Origin: Neodontobutis hainanensis
Lineage: Eukaryota > Chordata > Actinopteri > Gobiiformes > Odontobutidae
NCBI GenBank assembly: GCA_024349245.1
Contig: JALDNG010000400.1
Coordinates: 1 to 64,000 of the forward strand
DNA length: 64,000 bases
Direction: 5' to 3'
Shown: positions 28,980 through 42,610 of the stretch, piece by piece
Layout of the letters: every line of letters starts with the position of its first letter
Position numbering within the stretch: position 1 is the first letter of the stretch
Notes under the pieces: model-generated
Database searches by the model: none
What the model saw: only the letters and a program-made list of their open reading frames with translations
What the model was told of the DNA's origin: nothing
Translations under genes and position numbers: made by a program

Positions 28980-30870
28980 GCTCTGATGTATGAATGTGTG
29001 AAAGTTGCACTGGTATATGAATGTGTGTGAATGTTACTCTGGTATATGAATGTGTGAATGTTGCACTGGTGTATGAATGTGTGTGAATGTTGCTCTGGTG
29101 TATGAATGTGTGAATGTTGCTCTGGTGTATGAATGTGTGTGAATGTTGCTCTGGTGTATGAATGTTGCTCTGGTGTATGAAAGTTGCTCTGGTGTATGAA
29201 TGTGTGTGAATGTTGCTCTGCTGTATGAATGTGTCAATGTTGCTCTGGTGTATGAATGTGTGAATGTTGCTCTGGTGTATAAATGTGTGAATGTTGCACT
29301 GGTGTATGAATGTGTGTGATTGTTGCACTGGTGTATGAATGTGTGAATGTTGCACTGGTGTATGAATGTGTGTGAATGTTGCACTGGTGTATAAACGTGT
29401 GTGAATGTTGCACTGGTCTATGAATGTGTGAATGTTGCACTGGTGTATGAATGTGTGAATGTTGCACTGGTGTATGAATGTGTGAGAATGTTGCTCTGGT
29501 CTATGAATGTGTGTGAATGTTGCACTGGTGTATGAACGTGTGAGAATGTTGCTCTGGTATATGAATGTGTATGAATGTTGCTCTGGTGTATGAACGTGTG
29601 AGAATGTTGCTCTGGTGTTTGAATGTGTGTGAATGTTGCACTGCTGTTAGAATGTTTATAATTGTTGCTCTGGTGTATGAATGTGTGTGAATGTTGCTCT
29701 GGTCTATGAATGTGTTTGAATGTTGCACTGGTGTATGAATGTGTGTGAATGTTGCACTGGTGTATGAATGTTGCTCTGGCTGGTGTATAAATGTGTATGA
29801 ATGTTGCTCTGGTGTATGAATGTGTGAATGTTGCAGTGGTGTATGAATGTGTGTGAATGTTGCTCTGGTCTATGAATGTGTGTGAATGTTGCTCTGGTCT
29901 ATGAATGTGTGTGAATGTTGCACTGGTGTATGAATGTTGCTCTGGTGTATGAATGTGTATGAATGTTGCACTGGTGTATGAATGTGTGTGAATGTTACTC
30001 TGATGTATGAATGTGTATGAATGTTGCACTGGTGTATGAATGTGTAAATGTTGCTCTGGTGTATGAACGTGTATGAATGTTGCTCTGCTGTATGAATGTG
30101 TGAATGTTGCTATGGTGTATGAATGTGTGAATGTTGCACTGGTGTATGAATGTGTATGAATGTTGCTCTGGTGTATGAATGTGTATGAATGTTGCTCTGG
30201 TCTATGAATGTTTGTGAATGTTGCTCTGGTGTATGAATGTGTGTGAATGTTGCACTGATGTATGAAAGTGTGAATGTTGCTCTGGTGTATGAGTGTGTGT
30301 GAATGTTGCTCTGGTGTATGAATGTGTGAATGTTGCACTGGTTTACGAATGTGTGAATGTTGCACTGGTGTATGAATGTGTGAATGTTGCACTGGTGTAT
30401 GAATGTGTGTGAATGTTGCACTGGTGTATAATTGTGTGTGAATGTTGCTCTGGTGTATGAATGTGTGTGAATGTTGCACTGGTCTATGAATGTGTGAATG
30501 TTGCACTGGTGTATGAATTTGTGAGAATGTGCACTGGTGTATGAATCTGTGAATGTTGCACTGGTGTATGAAAGTGTTAGAATGTTGCACTGGTGTATAG
30601 ACGTGCCTGAATGTTGCTCTGGTGTATGAATATGTGTGAATGATGCACTGGAGAAAGAATGTGTGAATGTTGCTCTGGTGTATGAATGTGTGAGAATGTT
30701 GCTCTGGTCTATGAATGTGTGTGAATGTTGCACTGGTGTATGAATGTGTGTGAATGTTGCACTGGTGTATGAATGTTGCTCTGGCTGGTGTATAAATGTG
30801 TATGAATGTTGCTCTGGTGTATGAATGTGTGAATGTTGCACTGGTGTATGAATGTGTGTGAATGTTGCTC
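28980..30870 (+). repeat. Block duplication A, copy 2
   Basis: This is the second copy of the block at 23,590-25,550. It lacks the unit carrying TTGGACTGGTC (near 23,670). It keeps the CTGGCTGG junction unit (29,777) intact, whereas copy 1 has a shortened version of it near 24,415 (CTGCGTTGCTCTGG). Confidence 0.8.
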
Positions 30871-31944
30871 TGGTCTATGAATGTGTGTGAATGTTGCTCT
30901 GGTCTATGAATGTGTGTGAATGTTGCTCTGGTCTATGAATGTGTGTGAATGTTGCACTGGTGTTAGAATGTGTATAATTGTTGCTCTAGTGTATGAATGT
31001 GTGTGAATGTTGCTCTGGTCTATGAATGTGTGTGAATGTTGCACTGGTGTATGAATGTGTGTGAATGTTGCACTGGTGTATGAATGTTGCTCTGGCTGGT
31101 GTATAAATGTGTATGAATGTTGCTCTGCTGTATGAATGTGTGAATGTTGCTCTGGTGTATGAATGTGTGTGAATGTTGCTCTAGTCTATGAATGTGTGTG
31201 AATGTTGCTCTGGTCTATGAATGTGTGTGAATGTTGCACTGGTGTATGAATGTTGCTCTGGTGTATGAATGTGTATGAATGTTGCACTGGTGTATGAATG
31301 TGTGTGAATGTTACTCTGATGTATGAATGTGTATGAATGTTGCACTAGTGTATGAATGTGTAAATGTTGCTCTGGTGTATGAATGTGTGAATGTTGCACT
31401 GGTGTATGAATTTGTCTGAATGTTGCTCTGGTGTATGAATGTGTATGAATGTTGCTCTGGTGTATGAATGTGTGAATGTTGCTATGGTGTATGAATGTGT
31501 GAATGTTGCACTGGATTATGAATGTGTATGAATGTTGCTCTGGTGTATGAATGTGTATGAATGTTGCTCTGGTCTATGAATGTGTGTGAATGTTGCACTG
31601 GTGTATGAATGTTGCTCTGGTGTATGAATGTGTATGAATGTTGCACTGGTGTATGAATGTGTGTGAATGTTACTCTGATGTATGAATGTGTGTGAATGTT
31701 GCACTGATGTATGAAAGTGTGAATGTTGCTCTGGTGTATGAATGTGTGTGAATGTTGCTCTGGTGTACGAATGTCTGAATGTTGCACTGGTGTATGAATG
31801 TGTGAATGTTGCACTGGTGTATGAGTGTGTGTGAATGTTGCTCTGGTTTATGAATGTGTGAATGTTGCACTGGTGTACGAATGTTTGTGAATGTTGCACT
31901 GGTGTATGAATTTGTGAATGTTGCACTGGTCTATGAATGTGTGA

Positions 31945-34490
31945 ATGTTGCACTGGTGTATGAATTTGTGAGAATGTGCACTGGTGTATGAATCTGTGAA
32001 TGTTGCACTGGTGTATGAAAGTGTGAGAATGTTGCACTGGTGTATTGACGTGCCTGAATATTGCTCTGGTGTATGAATATGTGTGAATGATGCACTGGAG
32101 AAAGAATGCGTGAATGTTGCTCTGGTGTATGAATGTGTGAGAATGTTGCACTGGTGTATAGACGTGCCCGAATGTTGCTCGGGTGTATGAATATGTGTGA
32201 ATGATGCACTGGAGAAAGAATGTGTGAATGTTGCACTGGTGTATGAATGTTTGAATGTTGGTCTGGTGTATGAACGTGTGAGAGTGTGCACTCGTGTAAG
32301 AATGTGTGAATGTTGCACTGGTGTATGAATGTGTGAGAATGTTAATCTGGTGTATGAATGTGTGAATGTTGCACTGGTATATGAATGTGTGAGAATGTTA
32401 TTCTGATGTATGAATGTGTGTGAATGTTACTCTGGTGTATGAATGTGTGAATGTTGCACTGGTGTATGAATGTCTGAGAATGTTGCACTGCTCTATCAAT
32501 GTGTGTGAATGTTGCTCTGGTGTATGAATGTGTGAATGTTGCTCTGGTGTATGAATGTCTATGAATGTTGCACTGGTGTATGAATGTGTATGAATGTTGC
32601 TCTGGTCTATCAATGTGTGTGAAAGTTGCAATGGTCTAAGAAAGTGTGAATGTTGCTCTGGCCTATGAATGTGTGTGAATGTTGCACTGGTGTATGAATG
32701 TGTGTGAATGTTGCTCTGGTGTATGAAAGTTTGAGAATGTTGCACTGGTGTATGAAAGTGTGAATGTTGCTCTGGTGTATGAATGTGTGAGAATGTTGCT
32801 CTGGTGTATGAATGTGAGTGAATGTTGCTCTGGTGTACGAATGTGTGAATGTTGCAGTGGTGTATGACAGTGTGAATGTTGCTCTGGTGTATGAATGTGA
32901 GTGAATGTTGCTCTGGTGTACGAATGTGTGAATGTTGCAGTGGTGTATGAATGTGTGAATGTTACTCTGGTGTATGAATGTGTGAATGTTGCACTGGTGT
33001 ATGAATGTGTGTGAATGTTGAACTGTTGTATAAATGTGTGTGAATGTTGCTCTGGTGTATGAATGTGTGTGAATGTTGAACTGGTGTATAAATGTGTGTG
33101 AATGTTGCTCTGGTGTATGAATGTGTGTGAATGTTGCTCTGGTGTATGAATGTGTGTGAATGTTGCACTGGGTCTATGAATGTGTGAATGTTGCTCTGGT
33201 GTATGAATGTGAGTGAATTTTGCTCAGGGTTACGAATGTGTAAATGTTGCAGTGGTGTATGAATGTGTGAATGTTACTCTGGTGTATGAATGTGTGAATG
33301 TTGCACTGGTGTATGAATGTGTGTGAATGTTGAACTGGTGTATAAATGTGTGTGAATGTTGCTCTGGTGTATGAATGTGTGTGAATTTGCACTGGTCTAT
33401 GAATGAGTGAATATTGCACTGGTGTATGAATGTGTGAGAATGTGCACTGGTGTATGAATCTGTAAATGTTGCACTGGTGTATGAAAGTGTGAATGTTCCT
33501 CTGGTGTATGAATGTGTGAGAATGTTGCACTGGTGTATGAATGTGTGAATGTTGCACTGGTGTATGAATATGTGTGAATGATGCACTGGAGAAAGAATGT
33601 GTGAATGTTGCACAGGTGTATGAATGTTTGAATGTTGGTCTGGTGTATGAACGTGTGAGAGTGTGCACTGGTGTATGAAAGTGTGTGAATGTTGCACTGG
33701 TGTATAAATGTGTCTGAATGTTGCACTGGGATAAGAATGTGTGAATGTTGCACTGGTGTATGAATGTGTGAATGTTGCACTGGTGTATGAATATGTGTGA
33801 ATGATGCACTGGAGAAAGAATGTGTGAATGTTGCACTGGTGTATGAATGTTTGAATGTTGGTCTGGTGTATGAACGTGTGAGAGTGTGCACTGGTGTATG
33901 AAAGTGTGTGAATGTTGCACTGGTGTAAGAATGTGTGAATGTTGCACTGGTGTATGAATGTGTGAGAATGTTACTCTTGTGTATGAATGTGTGAATGTTG
34001 CACTGGTGTATGAATGTGTGAGAATGTTACTTTGGTGTATGAATGTGTGTAAATGTTACTCTGGTGTATGAATGTGTAAATGTTGCACTGGTGTATGAAT
34101 GTGTGAGAATGTTACTCTGCTATATGAATGTGTGAATGTTGCACTGGTGTATGAATGTGTGTGATTGTTGCACTGGTGTATAAATGTGTGTGAATGTTGT
34201 TATGGTGTATGAACGTGTGAATGTTGCACTGCTGTATAGACGTGTGTGAATTTTTCTCTGGTGTATAAATGTGTGAATGTTGCTCTGATGTATGAATGTG
34301 TGAAAGTTGCACTGGTATATGAATGTGTGTGAATGTTGCACTGGTCTATAAATGTGTGTGAATGTTACTCTGGTGTATGAATGTGTGAATGTTGCACTGG
34401 TGTATGAATGTGTGTGAATGTTGCACTGCTGTATGAACATGTGAATGTTGCACTGCTGTATAGACGTGTGTGAATGTTGCTCTGGTGTAT
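31945..34490 (+). repeat. Block duplication B, copy 1 (offset 12,440 bp)
   Basis: It matches 44,385-46,930 with a nearly constant 12,440-bp offset. Landmarks: GACGTGCCCGAATG at 32,161 and 44,601; CTCGTGTAAG at 32,291 and 44,731; CACTGCTGTATAGACG at 34,451 and 46,891. The GCCCG and CTCGTG variants occur only in this pair, so the copies share a recent origin. A single extra G near 33,172 is the first frame difference I noticed. Confidence 0.85.
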
Positions 34491-34880
34491 GAATGTGTGT
34501 GAATGTTGCACTGGTGTATGAACATGTGAATGTTGCACTGCTGTATGACGTGTGAATGTTGCTCTGGTGTATGAATGTGTGAATGTTGCACTGGTGTATG
34601 AATGTCTGAATGTTGAACTGGTGTATGAACGCGTGTGAATGTTGCACTGGTGTATGAATGCGTGAGAGTGTTACTCTGGTGTATGAATGTGTGTGAATGT
34701 TGCACTGGTGTATGAATGTGTGTGAATGTTGCTCTGCTGTATGAATGTGTGAATGTTGCACTGGTGTATGAATCTGTAAATGTTGCACTGGTGTATGAAC
34801 GTGTGAATGTTGCACTGGTGTATGTATGTCTGAGAATGTTGTACTGGTGTATGAAAGTGTGTGAATGTTGCACTGGTGTA
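32725..34880 (+). repeat. Block duplication C, copy 1 (tandem, about 2.18 kb)
   Basis: It is directly followed by its own copy at 34,911-37,065. Landmarks: GAAAGTTTGAGAATG at 32,725 and 34,911; GTATGTATGTCTGAG at about 34,820 and 37,000. The offset is 2,186 at the left and about 2,181 at the right. Adjacent direct duplication is the expected product of one unequal exchange between misaligned arrays. Confidence 0.85.
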
Positions 34881-34910
34881 TGAATGTGTGTGAATGTTGC
34901 TCTGGTGTAT

Positions 34911-37065
34911 GAAAGTTTGAGAATGTTGCACTGGTGTATGAAAGTGTGAATGTTGCTCTGGTGTATGAATGTGTGAGAATGTTGCTCTGGTGTATGAATG
35001 TGAGTGAATGTTGCTCTGGTGTACGAATGTGTGAATGTTGCAGTGGTGTATGACAGTGTGAATGTTGCTCTGGTGTATGAATGTGAGTGAATGTTGCTCT
35101 GGTGTACGAATGTGTGAATGTTGCAGTGGTGTATGAATGTGTGAATGTTACTCTGGTGTATGAATGTGTGAATGTTGCACTGGTGTATGAATGTGTGTGA
35201 ATGTTGAACTGTTGTATAAATGTGTGTGAATGTTGCTCTGGTGTATGAATGTGTGTGAATGTTGAACTGGTGTATAAATGTGTGTGAATGTTGCTCTGGT
35301 GTATGAATGTGTGTGAATGTTGCTCTGGTGTATGAATGTGTGTGAATGTTGCACTGGTCTATGAATGTGTGAATGTTGCTCTGGTGTATGAATGTGAGTG
35401 AATTTTGCTCTGGGTTACGAATGTGTAAATGTTGCAGTGGTGTATGAATGTGTGAATGTTACTCTGGTGTATGAATGTGTGAATGTTGCACTGGTGTATG
35501 AATGTGTGTGAATGTTGAACTGGTGTATAAATGTGTGTGAATGTTGCTCTGGTGTATGAATGTGTGTGAATTTGCACTGGTCTATGAATGAGTGAATATT
35601 GCACTGGTGTATGAATGTGTGAGAATGTGCACTGGTGTATGAATCTGTAAATGTTGCACTGGTGTATGAAAGTGTGTGAATGTTGCTCTGGTGTATGAAT
35701 GTGTGAGAATGTTGCACTGGTGTATGAATGTGAATGTTGCACTGGTGTATGAATATGTGAATGATGCACTGGAGAAAGAATGTGTGAATGTTGCACAGGT
35801 GTATGAATGTTTGAATGTTGGTCTGGTGTATGAACGTGTGAGAGTGTGCACTGGTGTATGAAAGTGTGTGAATGTTGCACTGGTGTATAAATGTGTCTGA
35901 ATGTTGCACTGGGATAAGAATGTGTGAATGTTGCACTGGTGTATGAATGTGTGAATGTTGCACTGGTGTATGAATATGTGTGAATGATGCACTGGAGAAA
36001 TAATGTGTGAATGTTGCACTGGTGTATGAATGTTTGAATGTTGGTCTGGTGTATGAACGTGTGAATGTTGCACTGGTGTATGAAAGTGTGTGAATGTTGC
36101 ACTGGTGTAAGAATGTGTGAATGTTGCACTGGTGTATGAATGTGTGAGAATGTTACTCTTGTGTATGAATGTGTGAATGTTGCACTGGTGTATGAATGTG
36201 TGAGAATGTTACTCTGGTGTATGAATGTGTGTAAATGTTACTCTGGTGTATGAATGTGTAAATGTTGCACTGGTGTATGAATGTGTGAGAATGTTACTCT
36301 GCTATATGAATGTGTGAATGTTGCACTGGTGTATGAATGTGTGTGATTGTTGCACTGGTGTATAAATGTGTGTGAATGTTGTTATGGTGTATGAACGTGT
36401 GAATGTTGCACTGCTGTATAGACGTGTGTGAATTTTTCTCTGGTGTATAAATGTGTGAATGTTGCTCTGATGTATGAATGTGTGAAAGTTGCACTGGTAT
36501 ATGAATGTGTGTGAATGTTGCACTGGTCTATAAATGTGTGTGAATGTTACTCTGGTGTATGAATGTGTGAATGTTGCACTGGTGTATGAATGTGTGTGAA
36601 TGTTGCACTGCTGTATGAACATGTGAATGTTGCACTGCTGTATAGACGTGTGTGAATGTTGCTCTGGTGTATGAATGTGTGAATGTTGCACTGGTGTATG
36701 AACATGTGAATGTTGCACTGCTGTATAGACGTGTGTGAATGTTGCTCTGGTGTATGAATGTGTGAATGTTGCACTGGTGTATGAATGTCTGAATGTTGAA
36801 CTGGTGTATGAACGTGTGAATGTTGCACTGGTGTATGAATGCGTGAGAGTGTTACTCTGGTGTATGAATGTGTGTGAATGTTGCACTGGTGTATGAATGT
36901 GTGTGAATGTTGCTCTGCTGTATGAATGTGTGAATGTTGCACGTGTGTATGAATGTCTGAATGTTGAACTTTTGTATGAACGTGTGAATGTTGCACTGGT
37001 GTATGTATGTCTGAGAATGTTGTACTGGTGTATGAAAGTGTGTGAATGTTGCACTGGTGTATGAA
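34911..37065 (+). repeat. Block duplication C, copy 2
   Basis: This is the tandem copy of 32,725-34,880. Small differences include GAGAAATAATG at about 35,993 where copy 1 has GAGAAAGAATG, and a shortened unit with TATGAATGTGAATG near 35,725. Confidence 0.85.
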
Positions 37066-38985
37066 TGTGTGAGAGTGTTACTCTGGTGTATGAATGTGTG
37101 AATGTTACACTGGTGTATGAATGTCTGAGAATGTTGCACTGCTGTATGAGAGTGTGTGAATGTTGCACTGGTGTATGAATGTGTGAATATTGCACTGGTG
37201 TATGAACATGTAAAATGTTGCACTGGTTTTTGAAGGTGTGAATGTTGCACTGGTGTATGAATGTATAAATGTTGCACTGGTGTATGAATGTGTAAATGTT
37301 GCACTGGTGTATGAACGTGTGAATGTTGCACTGGTGTATGAATGTGTGAGAATGTTGCTCTGGTGTATAGACGTGTGTGAATGTTGCTTTGGTCTATGAA
37401 TGTGTGAATGTTGCACTGCTGTATGAATGTGTGTGAATGTTGCTCTGGTGTATGAATGTGTGAATGTTGCACTGGTGTATGAATGTGTGTGAATGTTGCA
37501 CTGGTCTATGAATGTGTGAATATTGCACTAGTGTATGAATGTGTGAATGTTGCACTGCTGTATCAATCTGTAAATGTTGCACTGGTGTATGAAAGTGTGA
37601 ATGTTCCTCTGGTGTATGAATGTGTAAGAATGTTGCACTGGTGTATGAATGTGTGAGAATGTTGCACTGGTGTATGAATATGTGTGAATGATGCACTGGA
37701 GAAAGAATGTGTGAATGTTGCACTGGTGTATGAATGTTTGAATGTTGGTCTGGTGTATGAACGTGAGAGTGTGCACTGGTGTATGAAAGTGTGTGAATGT
37801 TGCACTGGTGTATAAATGTGTATGAATGTTGCATTGGGATAAGAATGTGTGAATGTTGCACTGGTGTATGAATGTGTGAATGTTGCACTGGTGTATGAAA
37901 ATGTGTGAATGATGCACTGGAGAAAGAATGTGTGAATGTTGCACTGGTGTATGAATGTTTGAATGTTGGTCTGGTGTATGAACGTGTGAGAGTGTGCACT
38001 GGTGTAAGAATGTGTGAATGTTGCACTGGTGTATGAATGTGTGAGAATGTTACTCTGGTGTATGAACGTGTGAATGTTGCACTGGTGAATGAATGTGTGA
38101 GAATGTTATTCTGGTGTATGAATGTGTGAATGTTGCACTGGTGTATGAATGTGTGAGAATGTTGCACTGGTGTATGAATGTGAGAATGTTACTCTGCTAT
38201 ATGAATGTGTGAATGTTGCACTGGTGTATGAATGTTTGTGATTGTTGCACTGGTGTATAAATGTGTGTAAATGTTGTTATGGTGTATGAACGTGTGAATG
38301 TTGCACTGCTGTATAGACGTTTCTGAATGTTTCTCTGGTGTATAAATGTGTGAATGTTGCTCTGATGTATGAATGTGTGAAAGTTGCACTGGTATATGAA
38401 TGTGTGTGAATGTTGCACTGGTCTATAAATGTGTGTGAATGTTACTCTGGTGTATGAATGTGTGAATGTTGCACTGGTGTATGAATGTGTGTGAATGTTG
38501 CACTGGTGTATGAACATGTGAATGTTGCACTGCTGTATAGACGTGTGTGAATGTTGCTCTGGTGTATGAATGTGTGAATGTTGCACTGGTGTATGAATGT
38601 CTGAATGTTGAACTAGTGTATGAACATGTGAATGTTGCACTGCTGTATAGACGTGTGTGAATGTTGCTCTGGTGTATGAATGTGTGAATGTTGCACTGGT
38701 GTATGAACATGTGAATGTTGCACTGCTGAATAGACGTGTGTGAATGTTGCTCTGGTGTATGAATGTGTGAATGTTGCACTGGTGTATGAATGTCTGAATG
38801 TTTAACTGGTGTATGAACGTGTGAATGTTGCACTGGTGTATGAATGCGTGAGAGTGTTACTCTGGTGTATGAATGTGTGTGAATGTTGCACTGGTGTATG
38901 AATGTGTGTGAATGTTGCTCTGGTGTATGAATGTGTGAATGTTGCACTGGTGTATGAATGTCTGAATGTTGAACTGGTGTATGAA
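35930..38985 (+). repeat. Block duplication D, copy 1 (offset 3.5-3.6 kb)
   Basis: It matches 39,447-42,610. Landmarks: TACTCTTGTG at 36,154 and 39,671; GTTGAACTTTTG at 36,963 and 40,561; TATGAACATGTAAAATG at 37,201 and 40,797; the CTGCTGAATAGACG unit at about 38,722 and 42,350. The offset steps from 3,517 to 3,598 to 3,628, showing unit-scale insertions between the copies. At about 38,990 this copy switches to sequence shared with 44,160 instead. Confidence 0.8.
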
Positions 38986-39446
38986 CGTGTGAATGTTGGT
39001 CTGGTGTATAAATGTGTGAGAATGTTGCTCTGGTGCATGAATGTGTCTGAATGTTAATCTGGTGTATGAATGTGTGAATGTTGCTCTGGTGTATGAATGT
39101 GTGAATGTTGCACTGGTGAATGAATGTGTGTGAATGTTGCTCTAGTGTATGAATGTGTGAATGTTGCTCTGGTGAATGAATGTGTGAATGTTGCTCTGGT
39201 GTATGAATGTGTGAGAATGTTGCACTGGTGTATGAATTTGTGAGAATGTGCACTGGTGTATGAATCTGTGAATGTTGCACTGGTGTATGAAAGTGTTAGA
39301 ATGTTGCACTGGTGTATAGACGTGCCTGAATGTTGCTCTGGTGTATGAATATGTGTGAATGATGCACTGGAGAAAGAATGTGTGAATGTTGCTCTGGTGT
39401 ATGAATGTGTGAGAATGTTGCTCTGGTCTATGAATGTGTGTGAATG

Positions 39447-42400
39447 TTGCACTGGTGTATGAATGTGTGAATGTTGCACTGGTGTATGAATATGTGTGAA
39501 TGATGCACTGGAGAAAGAATGTGTGAATGTTGCACTGGTGTATGAATGTTTGAATGTTGGTCTGGTGTATGAACGTGTGAGAGTGTGCACTGGTGTATGA
39601 AAGTGTGTGAATGTTGCACTGGTGTAAGAATGTGTGAATGTTGCACTGGTGTATGAATGTGTGAGAATGTTACTCTTGTGTATGAATGTGTGAATGTTGC
39701 ACTGGTGTATGAATGTGTGAGAATGTTACTCTGGTGTATGAATGTGTGTAAATGTTACTCTGGTGTATGAATGTGTAAATGTTGCACTGGTGTATGAATG
39801 TGTGAGAATGTTACTCTGCTATATGAATGTGTGAATGTTGCACTGGTGTATGAATGTGTGTGATTGTTGCACTGGTGTATAAATGTGTGTGAATGTTGTT
39901 ATGGTGTATGAACGTGTGAATGTTGCACTGCTGTATAGACGTGTGTGAATTTTTCTCTGGTGTATAAATGTGTGAATGTTGCTCTGATGTATGAATGTGT
40001 GAAAGTTGCACTGGTCTATAAATGTGTGTGAATGTTACTCTGGTGTATGAATGTGTGAATGTTGCACTGGTGTATGAATGTGTGTGAATGTTGCACTGCT
40101 GTATGAACATGTGAATGTTGCACTGCTGTATAGACGTGTGTGAATGTTGCTCTGGTGTATGAATGTGTGAATGTTGCACTGGTGTATGAATGTCTGAATG
40201 TTGAACTAGTGTATGAACATGTGAATGTTGCACTGCTGTATAGACGTGTGTGAATGTTGCTCTGGTGTATGAATGTGTGAATGTTGCACTGGTGTATGAA
40301 CATGTGAATGTTGCACTGCTGTATAGACGTGTGTGAATGTTGCTCTGGTGTATGAATGTGTGAATGTTGCACTGGTGTATGAATGTCTGAATGTTGAACT
40401 GGTGTATGAACGTGTGAATGTTGCACTGGTGTATGAATGCGTGAGAGTGTTACTCTGGTGTATGAATGTGTGTGAATGTTGCACTGGTGTATGAATGTGT
40501 GTGAATGTTGCTCTGCTGTATGAATGTGTGAATGTTGCACGTGTGTATGAATGTCTGAATGTTGAACTTTTGTATGAACGTGTGAATGTTGCACTGGTGT
40601 ATGTATGTCTGAGAATGTTGTACTGGTGTATGAAAGTGTGTGAATGTTGCACTGGTGTATGAATGTGTGAGAGTGTTACTCTGGTGTATGAATGTGTGAA
40701 TGTTACACTGGTGTATGAATGTCTGAGAATGTTGCACTGCTGTATGAGAGTGTGTGAATGTTGCACTGGTGTATGAATGTGAATATTGCACTGGTGTATG
40801 AACATGTAAAATGTTGCACTGGTTTTTGAAGGTGTGAATGTTGCACTGGTGTATGAATGTATAAATGTTGCACTGGTGTATGAATGTGTAAATGTTGCAC
40901 TGGTGTATGAACGTGTGAATGTTGCACTGGTGTATGAATGTGTGAGAATGTTGCTCTGGTGTATAGACGTGTGTGAATGTTGCTTTGGTCTATGAATGTG
41001 TGAATGTTGCACTGCTGTATGAATGTGTGTGAATGTTGCTCTGGTGTATGAATGTGTGAATGTTGCACTGGTGTATGAATGTGTGTGAATGTTGCACTGG
41101 TCTATGAATGTGTGAATATTGCACTAGTGTATGAATGTGTGAGAATGTGCACTGCTGTATGAATCTGTAAATGTTGCACTGGTGTATGAAAGTGTGAATG
41201 TTCCTCTGGTGTATGAATGTGTAAGAATGTTGCACTGGTGTATGAATGTGTGAATGTTGCACTGGTGTATGAATATGTGTGAATGATGCACTGGAGAAAG
41301 AATGTGTGAATGTTGCACAGGTGTATGAATGTTTGAATGTTGGTCTGGTGTATGAACGTGTGAGAGTGTGCACTGGTGTATGAAAGTGTGTGAATGTTGC
41401 ACTGGTGTATAAATGTGTCTGAATGTTGCATTGGGATAAGAATGTGTGAATGTTGCACTGGTGTATGAATGTGTGAATGTTGCACTGGTGTATGAATATG
41501 TGTGAATGATGCACTGCAGAAAGAATGTGTGAATGTTGCACTGGTGTATGAATGTTTGAATGTTGGTCTGGTGTATGAACGTGTGAGAGTGTGCACTGGT
41601 GTATGAAAGTGTGTGAATGTTGCACTGGTGTAAGAATGTGTGAATGTTGCACTGGTGTATGAATGTGTGAGAATGTTACTCTGGTGTATGAATGTGTGAA
41701 TGTTGCACTGGTGTATGAATGTGTGAGAATGTTACTCTGGTGTATGAATGTGTGTGAATGTTACTCTGGTGTATGAATGTGTAAATGTTGCACTGGTGTA
41801 TGAATGTGTGAGAATGTTACTCTGCTATTTGAATGTGTGAATGTTGCACTGGTGTATGAATGTTTGTGATTGTTGCACTGGTGTATAAATGTGTGTAAAT
41901 GTTGTTATGGTGTATGAACGTGTGAATGTTGCACTGCTGTATAGACGTTTCTGAATGTTTCTCTGGTGTATAAATGTGTGAATGTTGCTCTGATGTATGA
42001 ATGTGTGAAAGTTGCACTGGTATATGAATGTGTGTGAATGTTGCACTGGTCTATAAATGTGTGTGAATGTTACTCTGGTGTATGAATGTGTGAATGTTGC
42101 ACTGGTGTATGAATGTGTGTGAATGTTGCACTGGTGTATGAACATGTGAATGTTGCACTGCTGTATAGACGTGTGTGAATGTTGCTCTGGTGTATGAATG
42201 TGTGAATGTTGCACTGGTGTATGAATGTCTGAATGTTGAACTAGTGTATGAACATGTGAATGTTGCACTGCTGTATAGACGTGTGTGAATGTTGCTCTGG
42301 TGTATGAATGTGTGAATGTTGCACTGGTGTATGAACATGTGAATGTTGCACTGCTGAATAGACGTGTGTGAATGTTGCTCTGGTGTATGAATGTGTGAAT

Positions 42401-42610
42401 GTTGCACTGGTGTATGAATGTCTGAATGTTGAACTGGTGTATGAACGTGTGAATGTTGCACTGGTGTATGAATGCGTGAGAGTGTTACTCTGGTGTATGA
42501 ATGTGTGTGAATGTTGCACTGGTGTATGAATGTGTGTGAATGTTGCTCTGGTGTATGAATGTGTGAATGTTGCACTGGTGTATGAATGTCTGAATGTTGA
42601 ACTGGTGTAT
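39447..42610 (+). repeat. Block duplication D, copy 2
   Basis: This is the second copy of 35,930-38,985. It carries about 110 bp of additional units near 40,160-40,270 (a GTCTGAATGTTGAACTAGTG unit plus neighbours) relative to copy 1. Confidence 0.8.

Larger units (their letters stand above)
12000..32300 (+). repeat. Array compartment II: CTGGCTGG-junction subfamily
   Basis: This stretch is marked by a recurrent junction variant in which a unit is cut short and re-joined as CTGGCTGGTGTATAAATG. It occurs near 12,140, 13,228, 16,332, 18,786, 19,736, 21,140, 23,056, 23,552, 24,421, 25,452, 25,893, 26,641, 27,291, 29,777, 30,782 and 31,095. I see isolated early copies near 158 and 2,518 and none after about 31.1 kb. 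Spacing is irregular, so this is a shared variant rather than a regular higher-order repeat. A second marker, GAATTTGTGAGAATGTGC, often lies within a few hundred bases of it from 22.8 kb on. Confidence 0.65.
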
